From NCBI GenBank assembly GCA_025093985.1, contig JACAAK010000014.1:124001-188000 (forward strand): a stretch of 64,000 nucleotides of DNA, read 5' to 3'. Each line of letters starts with the position of its first letter. Position 1 is the stretch's first letter. This document shows, in pieces, positions 1-9,922 of this stretch. The DNA is from Calvatia gigantea. Its lineage: Eukaryota; Basidiomycota; Agaricomycetes; Agaricales; Lycoperdaceae. A model generated the notes under the pieces. The model worked only from the letters and a program-made list of their open reading frames with translations, made no database searches and was not told the DNA's origin. Made by a program: the position numbers and the translations under genes.

Positions 1-1013
1 CGTTCGACCCTTAACGTCTTTGATTAGGGGCCTCCAACCTGGAATATTGTGTGAAAACCAGTCTTGCGTCTGAGTAAAGTGATAGTCTGGTTTTAATGCG
101 AGAGCATTGATCGTGGGGGTGGTCATGGTTGCGTAGTTGCTCTGGGTTGGGGGTCTGGTATGTCTTGACTGGTCTCACTTAATGGAAACTTTCTACTCTA
201 GTAACGGAGTGTTCAGCATGAGGCAGCTTACTTCAACCCAAGCTTCCCTCAACCCAAGCTTCGTCTTCTCCGCAGCAGTATTGGACCAACATTACGTCAC
301 ACCCAAGCTCCTTCTAAGCCGTATTTACGGCGATGAACCTATCGGAATCCCGCAGCGGAGGCCTCAAGGCACCACGCCCACAATCTAATAATGTCCCATT
401 AACAAAATCCTGTGCACTTAGGCTGGCTGAACAAGACGGGGGATGATGGCGGGAAGGAATGGGAATTTGGGCTGACACATCGTGACGGGGTGGTACCCAG
501 TAGCCAGTGGGTAGGGGGCTTTTTCGCCCAACTTTTGAGTGCAATTGGGGCTGATTTCCGTCCTGTGGGGGAGGGCCTACATCACTCTAATCAGAGGCGT
601 ACTCAATATGGTGGTATCCTTCCAATAAGAAGGGTCATTTGGTATTCTTAGGTGATCAAACGGCAGTGAGGGGAAGTAGAGTGGCAGGAGAAGGATGATT
701 AGTGTTTCACTTAGGGTGTAATTCCTCACGCCGGCAGTTGAGGGTGCCCTGTGGTAGGCTTCTTACTACAGCTATTAATGTCGCTGTGGCATCGGTTGTA
801 ATCTTAATCCACACGGCGATCAGGAAGATGAGGGGGGGGGGGTACACGGAGAATCACACCTGCAGCCTGGGGTGGGGCCAACTTGCTATTCAGTGTTTTC
901 GTTCCTGGTCACCTGATGTGTAACAAGATTTGGCTCCGTTCCACTGGTCCTCAGTCAGGCCTTCAGGTATTTATACCCACCCACTCACAAAGGATGGTAC
1001 CCCAAAGGTTGCG
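1..1013. other. Intergenic sequence upstream of the epimerase fusion gene
   Basis: No convincing coding sequence is visible. Short open frames occur on both strands but none has a recognisable motif or exon structure. A run of nine or more G lies near 832-841. The last few hundred bases are presumably promoter and 5' leader of the gene starting at 1014; no clear TATA box can be singled out. Confidence 0.5.
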
Positions 1014-4000
1014 ATGCTAACCGTCCTTGTAACTGGAGGGCATGGGTTTATCGTAGGTCCGCCGCGATTTCGTTGTCTCCTACCTGACACGGTGCGACAG
1101 GGAGCACATGTTGCAAAACGCCTGTATCATACCGGCGCGTACTTTGTTAAAGTTGTGGACATATCGCCCGTACCGCCTATCGAAGGTCCTATTTGTCACC
1201 AGTTTATTCAAGGAAACCTATGTGATATCGATACCTGTGTCGCTGCTCTTCGAGGTGTCGAATGGGTGCTACACTTCGCCGCCAACATGGGAGGCATGGG
1301 CACTATTCACAGCGGCAACGACAGCGCGATCTATGGACAAAACCATACAATGACCCAGAACCTCCTCAGAGTCATAACCCTTCCCGGCAATGTTGTGACA
1401 CGACTTTTTTACGCCTCATCTGCCTGTGTCTACCCCGAAGCTCTTCAAACCGACAAAGGTGTTTCTCTCCGCGAGACAGATGTCTTTGCTGGAGATATTC
1501 CTCGGCCTCAAGGGCTTTATGGTTTAGAGAAACTCAACTCCGAACTCCTCGTCGCACAATATAGCAAAAAGGTTGACGTTCGCATTGCGCGTTTTCATAA
1601 TATCTATGGGCCTGGGGGGGCTTGGAACAACGGCCGGGAGAAGGCGCCTGCTGCGTTTCTCCGCAAAGCGCTGGTGTGCCGGCATCTGGCAGAGAAGGAT
1701 GACGTCACGCCAGCTTTCGAAGTATGGGGGGATGGCACCCAGCGTCGTAGCTTCCTCTACATTGACGATGCGGTGGATGCCATCCTCAAACTACTTTTCT
1801 CGTCGTGCTCCAGTCCCGTCAACATCGGCTCTGATCATTCTGTTTCCATCCAGCAACTCGCTGAGCTGGCTTTGCGTTGCTCCGGGGCCCAGGCCATGTT
1901 TACTTATGATGGATCGAAGCCTGTAGGTGTAGGCGGCCGAAACTCGAATAACGAATTTTCAAGATCGGTACTCGACTGGACGCCATCGGTATCTTTGGAA
2001 GAGGGTATGTCAAAGACGTGCGAGTGGATACGGGCACAGATGGATACCTACCTTGCCCCTCACGGGCAGGATAATATTCGCCTGCGCCAGTCGCTCCAGA
2101 ATCTGCTCTCTAGTAGGCCTCTCAGCCTCGAAGCTGAACGCTTGACCTTTGCCATCCTTCTTCCAGTCACATCTAGAGGTTCCTCCAACCCAAACGACTG
2201 CCTCACCAATTTGCGTGATTTTATTCAATCACTGCAAGATACAACCTGGCGCGACACCCACCCCTCATCGGATCAATACTTCCGATATGTCATTTACCTT
2301 GCCATCGATGCGGACGATCATTTCCTCCGCGACGACGACAAAGCATACAGGGTGCTTCTCGACCTCGGTGTCCCATCGACGCAGATCCACCTGCACCTCA
2401 ACTCCGTTCATCCGAAGGGCCACGTTTGTGGCATCTGGCGCGACTGTGCACGTCAAGCCCACAAGGATGGTTGTGACTTTTTCGTTCTTATGGGGGACGA
2501 CGTGAAACTCAAAGACGAAGGGTGGATGAGGAAGTCTCATTCAACCTTCGCCTCTCTCTCACGGCATTCCCATCTTCCTTTTGGTCTTGGTTGCGTCGCT
2601 TTCACAGATGAGTCCTTTCCTGGTATGCCCACTTTTCCAATCGTCCACAAAATTCACCTGGATATATTTGGAGGAGAAATCGTACCCGACATCTTTGTAA
2701 ACCAAGATGGGGACCCGTTCCTTTTTCAGTTGTATCGTCGTTGGGGTACCTCCACCATGTTCCCATGTAGGCTTACAAACGCGGTTGGCGGCTCGGTTGG
2801 CGCTCGCTACGTAAAACAGCACGTCGCGAATTGGTCCCTCGCCCCCCTGGTTGAGGCAGAAAGAACAACATCTTCGTATCTCCGAAACCAGGCCGACCTC
2901 ACTCTTTCTCGTATTTCTGCTGCACGAAAACTGACTCTAGACATTATCGTTCCTTGTTATCGGGTCGACTTGGCCATCCTCCCTTCAATACTCTCCCTCA
3001 AGGCGCCATCCACCACCTCCGTGAATTTCATCATCATTATTGACTCACCCGACTCTCCGTACATACCAGCACTCCTATCTAGATACTCCGCGGACCCAAA
3101 TATCCGCATTCGTATCAACAAGTCCAATTCTGGTGCATCGTACTCCCGTAATCGGGGCTTGTCGGAATCTGCTGCAGAATGGGTCCACTTCCTGGACGAC
3201 GACATTGCACCATCGCCAGATCTTCTTTGGGCCGTATCAGATGCCATAAACGCCAATCCAACCGCAGCCGGGTTTGTCTGCAATACCCGATTTCCACCCG
3301 CTGACAGCGTCTTCACGACTGCTGTTCATCTATCGGGTGTTACCTATTTTTGGGATATCGCGACCAAAATTGGTGTCGATGTACCATGGGGCGTTACTGC
3401 CAATCTCGTCGCTCGCCGCGCTCTCGTTCCGCTCTCTTCCAACGTCGGCAACCCCGACTTGGACATAGGTGCCATTCCACCTCCAACCACATTCTCCCTC
3501 TCGTATCCAAAGACTGGAGGCGGTGAGGACATTGACTACTGTCTTACCCAACGCTCCATACATCTCTCTATTTTCCGTCAAGCGAACATTGGCACGGAGT
3601 ATCCAGGTTTTCTTGCGGCACCAACCGCTATAGTTACCCATCCTTGGTGGAATCACGGCCAACGGAGTTATTGGAGGTTTCACAAGTGGAGCTACGGAGA
3701 CGGCCACTTGATCAAGGTATATCCCGAGCTGAGCTACCGAGATTATGCTCCAAGTGGTGCGGAATGTTCCTTGCTCTGCGCAGCGTTGTTCGCCCTCGGC
3801 ATTGTTACACAGTCCCTGGATACTATAGTGCTCAGTATCCAGGCCTTGAGCTGCGTTTTCTTCGCAAATGTCGTTCACGACATCTACCGACATACGGTTC
3901 GTCATCCCGAACGAACGCAATCTATCAATATCACCCCCCGAATTCGCCGTAACCCCATCTTTTGGATTTCAGCAGTCGTGGAGAGTTCATTCGTACGTAT

Positions 4001-4190
4001 GTTTAGTGAACTTGGAAGATTGCGTGGCATAGTCGAGAAGAAAGAATGGGGAAGCCTCGGAAAGAGGTTTGATTGGTTTGTTGGGCGAATCCCGGGAGGG
4101 GGACCAAGGAAGGAGGAGAGAAAAAACTCTGTTGAAAGAGTTGTTTTGGCGCTTTCCCTCTTGGCGCTTTTAAGGAGCTTGACATTTTGA
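1014..4190 (+). CDS. GDP-mannose 3,5-epimerase-like / glycosyltransferase fusion protein
   Basis: The spliced product is about 1,042 residues. I start at the ATG at 1014 because the open frame further upstream begins only with TTG. Bases 1053-1100 form a 48-nt in-frame intron (GTAGGT...CAG); removing it restores the NAD-binding loop TGGHGFIGAH. Residues 1-340 are an extended SDR epimerase closest to plant GDP-mannose 3,5-epimerase. Cys122 (SSACVYPE), Tyr153/Lys157 (YGLEK) and Lys194 (GREKAPAAF) match residues described as catalytic there. Residues about 363-580 look like a GT-A fold (MGDDV, first Asp 479). Residues about 622-893 are a family 2 glycosyltransferase (LDDD at 712-714). A hydrophobic segment at about 902-940 and a hydrophobic C-terminus suggest membrane attachment. 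The family predicts GDP-mannose to GDP-L-galactose/L-gulose conversion; direct hand-over to the fused transferases is inference. Substrate and acceptor are unknown. Confidence 0.85.
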   Translation: MLTVLVTGGHGFIVGPPRFRCLLPDTVRQGAHVAKRLYHTGAYFVKVVDISPVPPIEGPICHQFIQGNLCDIDTCVAALRGVEWVLHFAANMGGMGTIHSGNDSAIYGQNHTMTQNLLRVITLPGNVVTRLFYASSACVYPEALQTDKGVSLRETDVFAGDIPRPQGLYGLEKLNSELLVAQYSKKVDVRIARFHNIYGPGGAWNNGREKAPAAFLRKALVCRHLAEKDDVTPAFEVWGDGTQRRSFLYIDDAVDAILKLLFSSCSSPVNIGSDHSVSIQQLAELALRCSGAQAMFTYDGSKPVGVGGRNSNNEFSRSVLDWTPSVSLEEGMSKTCEWIRAQMDTYLAPHGQDNIRLRQSLQNLLSSRPLSLEAERLTFAILLPVTSRGSSNPNDCLTNLRDFIQSLQDTTWRDTHPSSDQYFRYVIYLAIDADDHFLRDDDKAYRVLLDLGVPSTQIHLHLNSVHPKGHVCGIWRDCARQAHKDGCDFFVLMGDDVKLKDEGWMRKSHSTFASLSRHSHLPFGLGCVAFTDESFPGMPTFPIVHKIHLDIFGGEIVPDIFVNQDGDPFLFQLYRRWGTSTMFPCRLTNAVGGSVGARYVKQHVANWSLAPLVEAERTTSSYLRNQADLTLSRISAARKLTLDIIVPCYRVDLAILPSILSLKAPSTTSVNFIIIIDSPDSPYIPALLSRYSADPNIRIRINKSNSGASYSRNRGLSESAAEWVHFLDDDIAPSPDLLWAVSDAINANPTAAGFVCNTRFPPADSVFTTAVHLSGVTYFWDIATKIGVDVPWGVTANLVARRALVPLSSNVGNPDLDIGAIPPPTTFSLSYPKTGGGEDIDYCLTQRSIHLSIFRQANIGTEYPGFLAAPTAIVTHPWWNHGQRSYWRFHKWSYGDGHLIKVYPELSYRDYAPSGAECSLLCAALFALGIVTQSLDTIVLSIQALSCVFFANVVHDIYRHTVRHPERTQSINITPRIRRNPIFWISAVVESSFVRMFSELGRLRGIVEKKEWGSLGKRFDWFVGRIPGGGPRKEERKNSVERVVLALSLLALLRSLTF
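1053..1100 (+). other. 48-nt phase-0 intron inside the Rossmann loop
   Basis: It starts GTAGGT and ends GACAG, with a CTGAC branch-site-like stretch about 13 nt before the acceptor. It is 16 codons long and has no stop, so it is easily mistaken for coding sequence. Without it the protein reads GGHGFI followed directly by GAHVAKRLY, the expected nucleotide-binding motif; with it, the Gly motif is broken. Confidence 0.85.
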
Positions 4191-4446
4191 GCGTAACAGC
4201 GGTGCAGATTTGAAGAGTTATGAAATTGCTTTTCCCCCTTTGTTATATCTTGTACAGTAGTGACATTGAATCCGGTATACGGCAATAAATCATCCTGAGA
4301 AAAATGCGTTGAGAGCCAGGACCCTGCCTGGAACTTTGAAGACTGAATTCATCACACGGGTCACTGCAAAGCCCAGCATGTTCACGTGCAGGAGAAAGAG
4401 GCTCCCTCGGTGATAGACGCTCGTATCCCCCAGCTTGTAACAACCT
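4191..4446. other. Short intergenic spacer
   Basis: This is the 3' flank of the epimerase fusion gene and 5' flank of the first F-box locus. An AATAAA-like signal (AATAAATC at about 4283) lies roughly 95 bases after the stop codon and may serve polyadenylation. Nothing else is recognised. Confidence 0.4.
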
Positions 4447-5950
4447 TTGACGGTGGTGTCACTTCTTTCCCTTCTCACTAAGGTTCTTACTAAGATACTT
4501 ATTCAACTCGATATCCCCGCTGCGTATTCTTGCCAACGTGTGAATCACTGGTTCCACTCACTCTACCAAACTTCGGTCCAGCTGCAATACGCATTAGAAT
4601 GCGAGATCGCAGGCGTCGACGATAACCCTTTCTACCACCTTCCAGTCTCCGTCCGGCTCGAGATGTTGAGGAGACGTGAGAGTGCCTGGTCGTCGCTTAA
4701 CCCAATCTTTACCGAAGTTCAGCCCCTACCTCTACCCTTGACTTCTACTGAGTCGTTTGACGTTGCTTGCGATCACCTCTTTTTTGGCCTAGGGAAATTG
4801 GGATCTGGTACTGCTCAATTAAGGAGCAGGTATAAAGTCGTGTCCCTTACCCCTCCAAGAAGAAGACGATCAGGGAACTTGGGTGGCACACGACTTCGAC
4901 GGGATGATCACCTTCGCATCATCCATTGACGAGCACGATCTTTTGGCTGCTGTAATCATGTATATTTTACGCCTGGTTTTGTCTACGGGTTCTGACGGGT
5001 GCCAACAGGAAAGAGGTATCTACAGCACTATACGACCTAAGCATTTCTCTTGTCAGCCATTCACTCGGTTTACCGCATCCACTCGCACGTCGACCGACTT
5101 TCACTGTGGACCGAATCGAGCACTCACCCGATAGTGTCACGCCTCGAATAGAAACTGTCGGAGAGAACCTCGTCCTTTGCATCGAGACACCTAGCGAATG
5201 TACATTGTACTTTTTCGATTGGAAAATTGGCCAGCTCAAGTCCGTAAGTGCCCCACACCCTTGGAATATTTTCTGTCAATAAAGGAACACCAGCCGCCAA
5301 TACAAGGGATTAGGTACATGGACCTCGCTTTCTTATCGCACGACGTCATGCTATGCTGCCCGAGTCTAGAGCACAACTGGTTCAATATCTACCATATACC
5401 ATCGTCGTCCGAAGGGGGTGACGTGAAATTGATTCAAACACTCCTCCTTCCTACACCCTTCCCGTTTAACTACCACATGATCGAAGTTGGGGCATCTCCC
5501 AACCCGAGGGAGGACCCCTCTTTCCCAAAATATGTTTCCCCGAAACGGGCGTTTGTGGAAAGACCCGAGGAAGCAATCATTCTTTTCACGTTCCATCGAC
5601 CAGAGGAATTTGTCACCTCCAAACCGGTTTCGTTGATAATCCATCGGAAAGCCTTGGTCAATTTATTGCCTCCTCGGTCAGATTGGTCCCGCAAAGACCC
5701 CCTCGTGCTAGAATGGGACCAATGGGGACCAGATATCAGCCGCTCGTTCGAATGCCACTTCAACCGAGGACCGTTTACCACTACTTGTTATGGACAGCGT
5801 TATATACTTGATGAACCTATCTTCCAAGAATACCCTTTTGTGGTTCTCGATCTCAACCTTAATCGTTACAGGAAGAGAATGGCTAAGCGAGGCAACTGCG
5901 ACCCCCCGGAACCGATCTCGGATCGCAAGGATGGGATGATAGAAGGTTGA
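4447..5950 (+). pseudogene. F-box protein gene, copy 1, with start codon reading TTG
   Basis: The exons are 4447-4807, 4860-4959, 5009-5243 and 5294-5950. All junctions are GT-AG, introns are 49-52 nt, phases agree, and 451 codons are open. The N-terminal 45 residues form an F-box (LLTKVLTKILIQLD...RVNHWFHSL), followed by the VQLQY, GVDDNP and RRRESAWSSL signatures shared with copy 2 and by a beta-rich C-terminal part (FDWKIGQ, NIYHIPSSSEGG). F-box proteins usually recruit substrates to an SCF ubiquitin ligase through Skp1. The first codon, aligned with ATGACG of copy 2, reads TTGACG; the in-frame stop at 4438 blocks an upstream start. So this is either a start-loss pseudogene, a gene with an unseen first exon, or a sequencing error. 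Confidence 0.65.
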
Positions 5951-6190
5951 CTCCCATACCTTTCTTATCGTGCTCCAGCCTCATATTGGTTTGACGGAAT
6001 GCACCTGTCGGATACTGGTGTTGTTTGTTTTCTCGTAAGTCGATCCATTTACATCACGTGGAAATAATCTTACATCTTCTGCAGGATGAGTTGCCAGCAT
6101 CCTCAGCTCCTTCAAATTTCACCATCTTGCGTTTTGGATGAAAACGTGATACGTGAAGGAATTATTTAACTACGGCTCTTGTTTGCGATA
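5951..6190 (+). other. 3' flank of F-box copy 1
   Basis: No coding sequence is recognised. A possible short intron-like stretch (GTAAGT near 6036, ending CTGCAG near 6083) could belong to an untranslated 3' region, but nothing confirms it. Confidence 0.3.
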
Positions 6191-6530
6191 AATGTTTTTA
6201 ACAACGATTTATTCTTCGAGTTCTTTGCCCCGGCGGCTTCGTCCAGGGATGGTGCAGGTGATGTGCTCCCTTGGGGTAAAAACTTGGGTAAAACTGGCGG
6301 AACCAGGGTCACCCTGTGACGTTGGAAAACGCGCACAAAAAATCAGTACGTTGATCGCCTTACTCTTTTTATGCTGCAAATGTTTGATTTCTACAGACAC
6401 GCTCAAATCCGGGGTATCCGAACTTCACATTTCTACGCGATGAGCCCTTGTGCCATCCCAACCTGGAAGATCAGTTCCTTGATATCTACATATTCCTTCT
6501 TCCTGCGTACTAAGTCTGCTATGAAGTGAC
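6190..6530 (+). pseudogene. F-box protein relic, copy 3 (C-terminal fragment)
   Basis: At nucleotide level 6290-6470 aligns with 8030-8200 of the neighbouring relic: a donor-like stretch after CAAAAAATCAGT, then matching segments such as TCACATTTCTACG(C/T) and GATATCTA. The encoded pieces correspond to the RTSHFYA.SPCAIP..ED...DIY block of the family. Frames are broken (stop after HISTR, another after FLLPAY), there is no F-box upstream, and the alignment fades after about 6530. It is non-functional as read. Confidence 0.55.
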
Positions 6531-7279
6531 CGGGAACACGCTCCAATTGTACCCCTAGGCCCAGTGCGGTAACAAGCATACGCGTTACTGCCCTTTCCAC
6601 TGCGTCTCGACCTCTTGAAAACTTCCACCCGTTTTACTATTCCAAATTTCAACTTCTCAAACAACAGAAAGCTGGGCTCGTTCATGTCATATACGCGCAT
6701 TACCAGCTGTTTAGGGTTTATGATGCTTGTCAAAGAAACGGGGGATTGTGTAGCTTGGATATGCTCAAGATACGATAAAACAACCAAATCGGACAAGATT
6801 TGAGGGGGAAAAAAAGCTGATGGGTGTCCGTTGCGTAAGTGGGTAACAGGAGAAGCGCTTCCAGGGCGAGACCCTTCCGCCGGTATCCTTTCTCTACGAA
6901 GTATTACAACGTGAACTTCTCGGTAGCATCCACAACCACAAAGCGGAACTAATCCCCAATCATGACTTCAGTCTCAACCTCGAAATTATCCTCATTCTCG
7001 CCAGCGTCACCTTGCAAGGGCTTAGGAGCCCCAGGGCGAGTGCCTTTTAGAAAAAGGTTGACGTCACCAACCACTGGACCTGGCACCTCCTGGCACCCAT
7101 TCGGGTGATTGGACGTGACGAGCAGAACAAAGCGGGAATGGACAATGATATATTCAGCGCTCAGCTGATGTGACTTTTTGCTGTGACGAGCAGAAAAGTG
7201 AATGCAAACTGGAAGTGCAACAACGCGAGTTGTACATATTCCTCACATTTCTCGTCCTCCAATCGCACTAGCCTTGCTC
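6531..7279. other. Region between F-box relics, no gene recognised
   Basis: A minus-strand open frame of 123 codons (6425-6796) and short plus-strand frames occur, but none has a known motif or splice-supported extension. The stretch probably includes further decayed F-box sequence and promoter remains. Confidence 0.35.
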
Positions 7280-8888
7280 ATGACGCTTTTGAAACTTCCT
7301 GTCGAACTCCTCGTCAAAACCTTTTTAAACCTGAATTTGCGATCCGCGCTTTCGTGCTAGCGAGTCAACCGCTTCCTACGCCGTCTCCATCGAGACTCAG
7401 TCGAGCTCCAGTATGGCATCCAATGCAAGATTGCCGGCGTATACGATAACCCAAATTGTACGCTACCGGTCAGAACGCGATTACAAGTGCTCCGCGACCG
7501 TGAATCAGCTTGGGCTTCTCCTCAGCACATCTACTTAAAAAAACTCCTTCCCCCGCCTTTCGGTGTCAGCACCCTTGGTTTTGCTGATGGACATTATTTT
7601 GCCAGGACAAGGTAAACGAGCGCTGATGTGTTATCCAGGATAGCATCATATCCTGCGCCTACCCACGGAGAGGAAACTGCTGACAAGTGCAATAATTACT
7701 GGTCGGAAATTTCTGTCGAAGGGCTAGTTGAATTTTCGGCCTGCTCCAACGAGCATGACCTGATAGCCTGCCTTGTTGCGTGAGGGACCTTCGATTTTTC
7801 ACCGATTTAATCTGACTTTTTTATTTTAGGCGCGCAATTTCGGAGGATTTTTTTGACTTCTAGATCGCGCTTATACAACATTCCTCGGGAAAACCTCATC
7901 CACTAGCGACAGAGACCGCTTTCTCTAGTCCTCCGATCATCCAACAGAATCTCTTTCGGAAATGCAAGTTGTAGACGAGAATCTTGTTCTTGCTTTCGAA
8001 AAACCTTTCAAGAGACTGTTTTTCCTACAACTGGCAAACGGGCGTCAAAAAATCAGTCCGCTGGTTTCTTCCTCTTTTTATGGTGCGGGTGTCTGGTCTT
8101 TCGCAGGAATGTCCGCATCGCGGCTATTCGTACTTCGCATTTCTACGTCACGACCTCTCGTGCCACCCGAACCCTGAAGACCTGTCTCTTGATATCTATC
8201 ACATCCCCTCCTCCTGTGAGGGTGGTCCTGTTCGATGCATTCAATCTTTGTTGTTGCCCAAGGACACTTTCACAGATTAACACAACTGGGTGATGGTCAG
8301 GGCTTCTCCAAACCCGACATTTGGTCACCCAATTCCCAGATACGCACCTCCTAGCCAACCCTTCCTCGAATGCCCTAAAGAAGCTATTATAATTTCCAGT
8401 TCTACTCACATGAAACTCCATTGTCACTATCTATGATGGTCCGCCGAAAAACTTTCTTGAGGCTTCCGCCCCCATGGGAGCATAGTCGAATGAAGAAGCT
8501 GATGTTGTCCCTTGGGATGAATGGAGTTCCAGGGTTGCGTTCTTTGACACAAGGAACTGCTCATTCGGAATAGTTAAAGGTGGACACAGCAGACAGAGAT
8601 GCCTCCTTTACCGATCACCGAAGACTTACACTATTTTGGACTTCAATCCGTACCGTATTCAGCAAGCGCTCGCTTCCCGTGCCCCAATGCTTCACAAAGC
8701 TGGTTCTCTTCTGCACATAGTGACTAAGTTACCTGAAGAGTACGCATATCGTATGCTCTACCTCTCGGCATTAACGTATGGGCGTCATCTATCCCTTCAC
8801 CATCCCACTAACAAACCCCGAACAGTTTATCAGAAAGGCCCCGGATGAGGTCCCGGCTAGGGAGATCGATGTATTGCACTTTGGGTGA
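7280..8888 (+). pseudogene. F-box protein relic, copy 2, nonsense in the F-box
   Basis: The reading begins with ATG at 7280 (MTLLKLPVELLVKTFLN), a clear F-box, but codon 27 is TAG (7358-7360). It then continues in frame (RVNRFLRRLHRDSVELQY, GVYDNPN, LRDRESAWAS). Later blocks are recognisable in shifting frames: NEHDLIA near 7750, PEDLSLDIYHIPSS near 8180, RASPNP near 8300, LDFNPYRIQQALASRAP near 8638 and the terminal REIDVLHFG ending at about 8888. Several stops and frame changes intervene. It was once a full-length paralogue of copy 1. Confidence 0.75.
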
Positions 8889-9922
8889 GATTTTACAGTG
8901 GGAACAGGTGTAAGCCCGTATGGCGTGGATACAAATGCAGAAAATGCTCAACGATACCCACAGGAACGTGATCTTGGTGAGAAGACACGAGGCCCAGTGC
9001 AACTCTCCCTATATTTCCTCCCACTGGCAAGGTCGTAGCCGATGTATGAAAAACAAATTCAGAGGCTGGTTTCTTTACATAATGTCGACTTTGATCTCTG
9101 AGCGCTGAGCGGCCCTCGCTTACAAAAGGCCCAAGGCAAGGCTGACACTGATGCACGTCTGTCCCCCACTTCCCCTTCTGACCTTGCGCGTGAACGCCAC
9201 GCTCAGACATGTTCACAAAACTACGAAACATCCGCCGCGCCATTCCACCAGCGCTCATAAGGATACTCTGGTGAGGGGCCCTCAGAGAGCCTACGTATGT
9301 TCAGCGGCTGCGGCAAACGATAGCAGAAAACGATGTTTCAGCCAAGGTGGCTCGTTGAAATCATGGATATCACGAAACATAAGAATGTCAGGCGGACACT
9401 GGTGTATTGACGTCTTCACTGTGACGTCGCCTCGTGTTATGGTTACGGTCACATTTCAAGACTCTTAACTTGTACTCAACGGGGTGTGGGCGGTAAAAGC
9501 ACCACTCCAGGCGCCGCGCTTCTTTTCCCCTGGTGGAGAAGTTAGGTTTAGGGAATCAACCACTGGAGGTTTGGCTAAGATCGTAAACTGGTTGGTTTGC
9601 TGGGTGATTCCCGGCGGACCAAGATAAGATATCTAAGTGTTCATGGCCAACCACTCAGAATGGCTCATAGTTTTAAATTTCAATCAAGTTTGTTAAAAAG
9701 CCAAGATGTTATCTAGGCTATGTTTGGAGAGATGAACGTTCGCAAGGATAGTTCATAAGTTTGTATGGTACATTCTGAAGACAAAAAAATCCAAGTTCTG
9801 GGTAAACACAAGTCTAACTTATTGTTCCAATGCGTCCAAGGTAATAGTCCGACGGGTACCAAAGCGGGGGAAAGGGAAAGTCGGGGGGAAAGGGAAAGTC
9901 GGGAGGAAAGCGAGGGTATAGA
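8889..9922. other. Unassigned sequence with coding-like remnants
   Basis: Plus-strand frames between about 8920 and 9380 contain protein-like stretches interrupted by stops, but I cannot match them to a family. At 9865-9905 a G-rich stretch holds a tandemly repeated GGGAAAGGGAAAGTC unit (two copies), just beyond the stop codon of the minus-strand gene ending at 9923. Confidence 0.35.

Noticed and set aside
6425..6796. 123-codon minus-strand ORF as a gene
   Set aside because: It overlaps the plus-strand F-box relic and shows no known motif.
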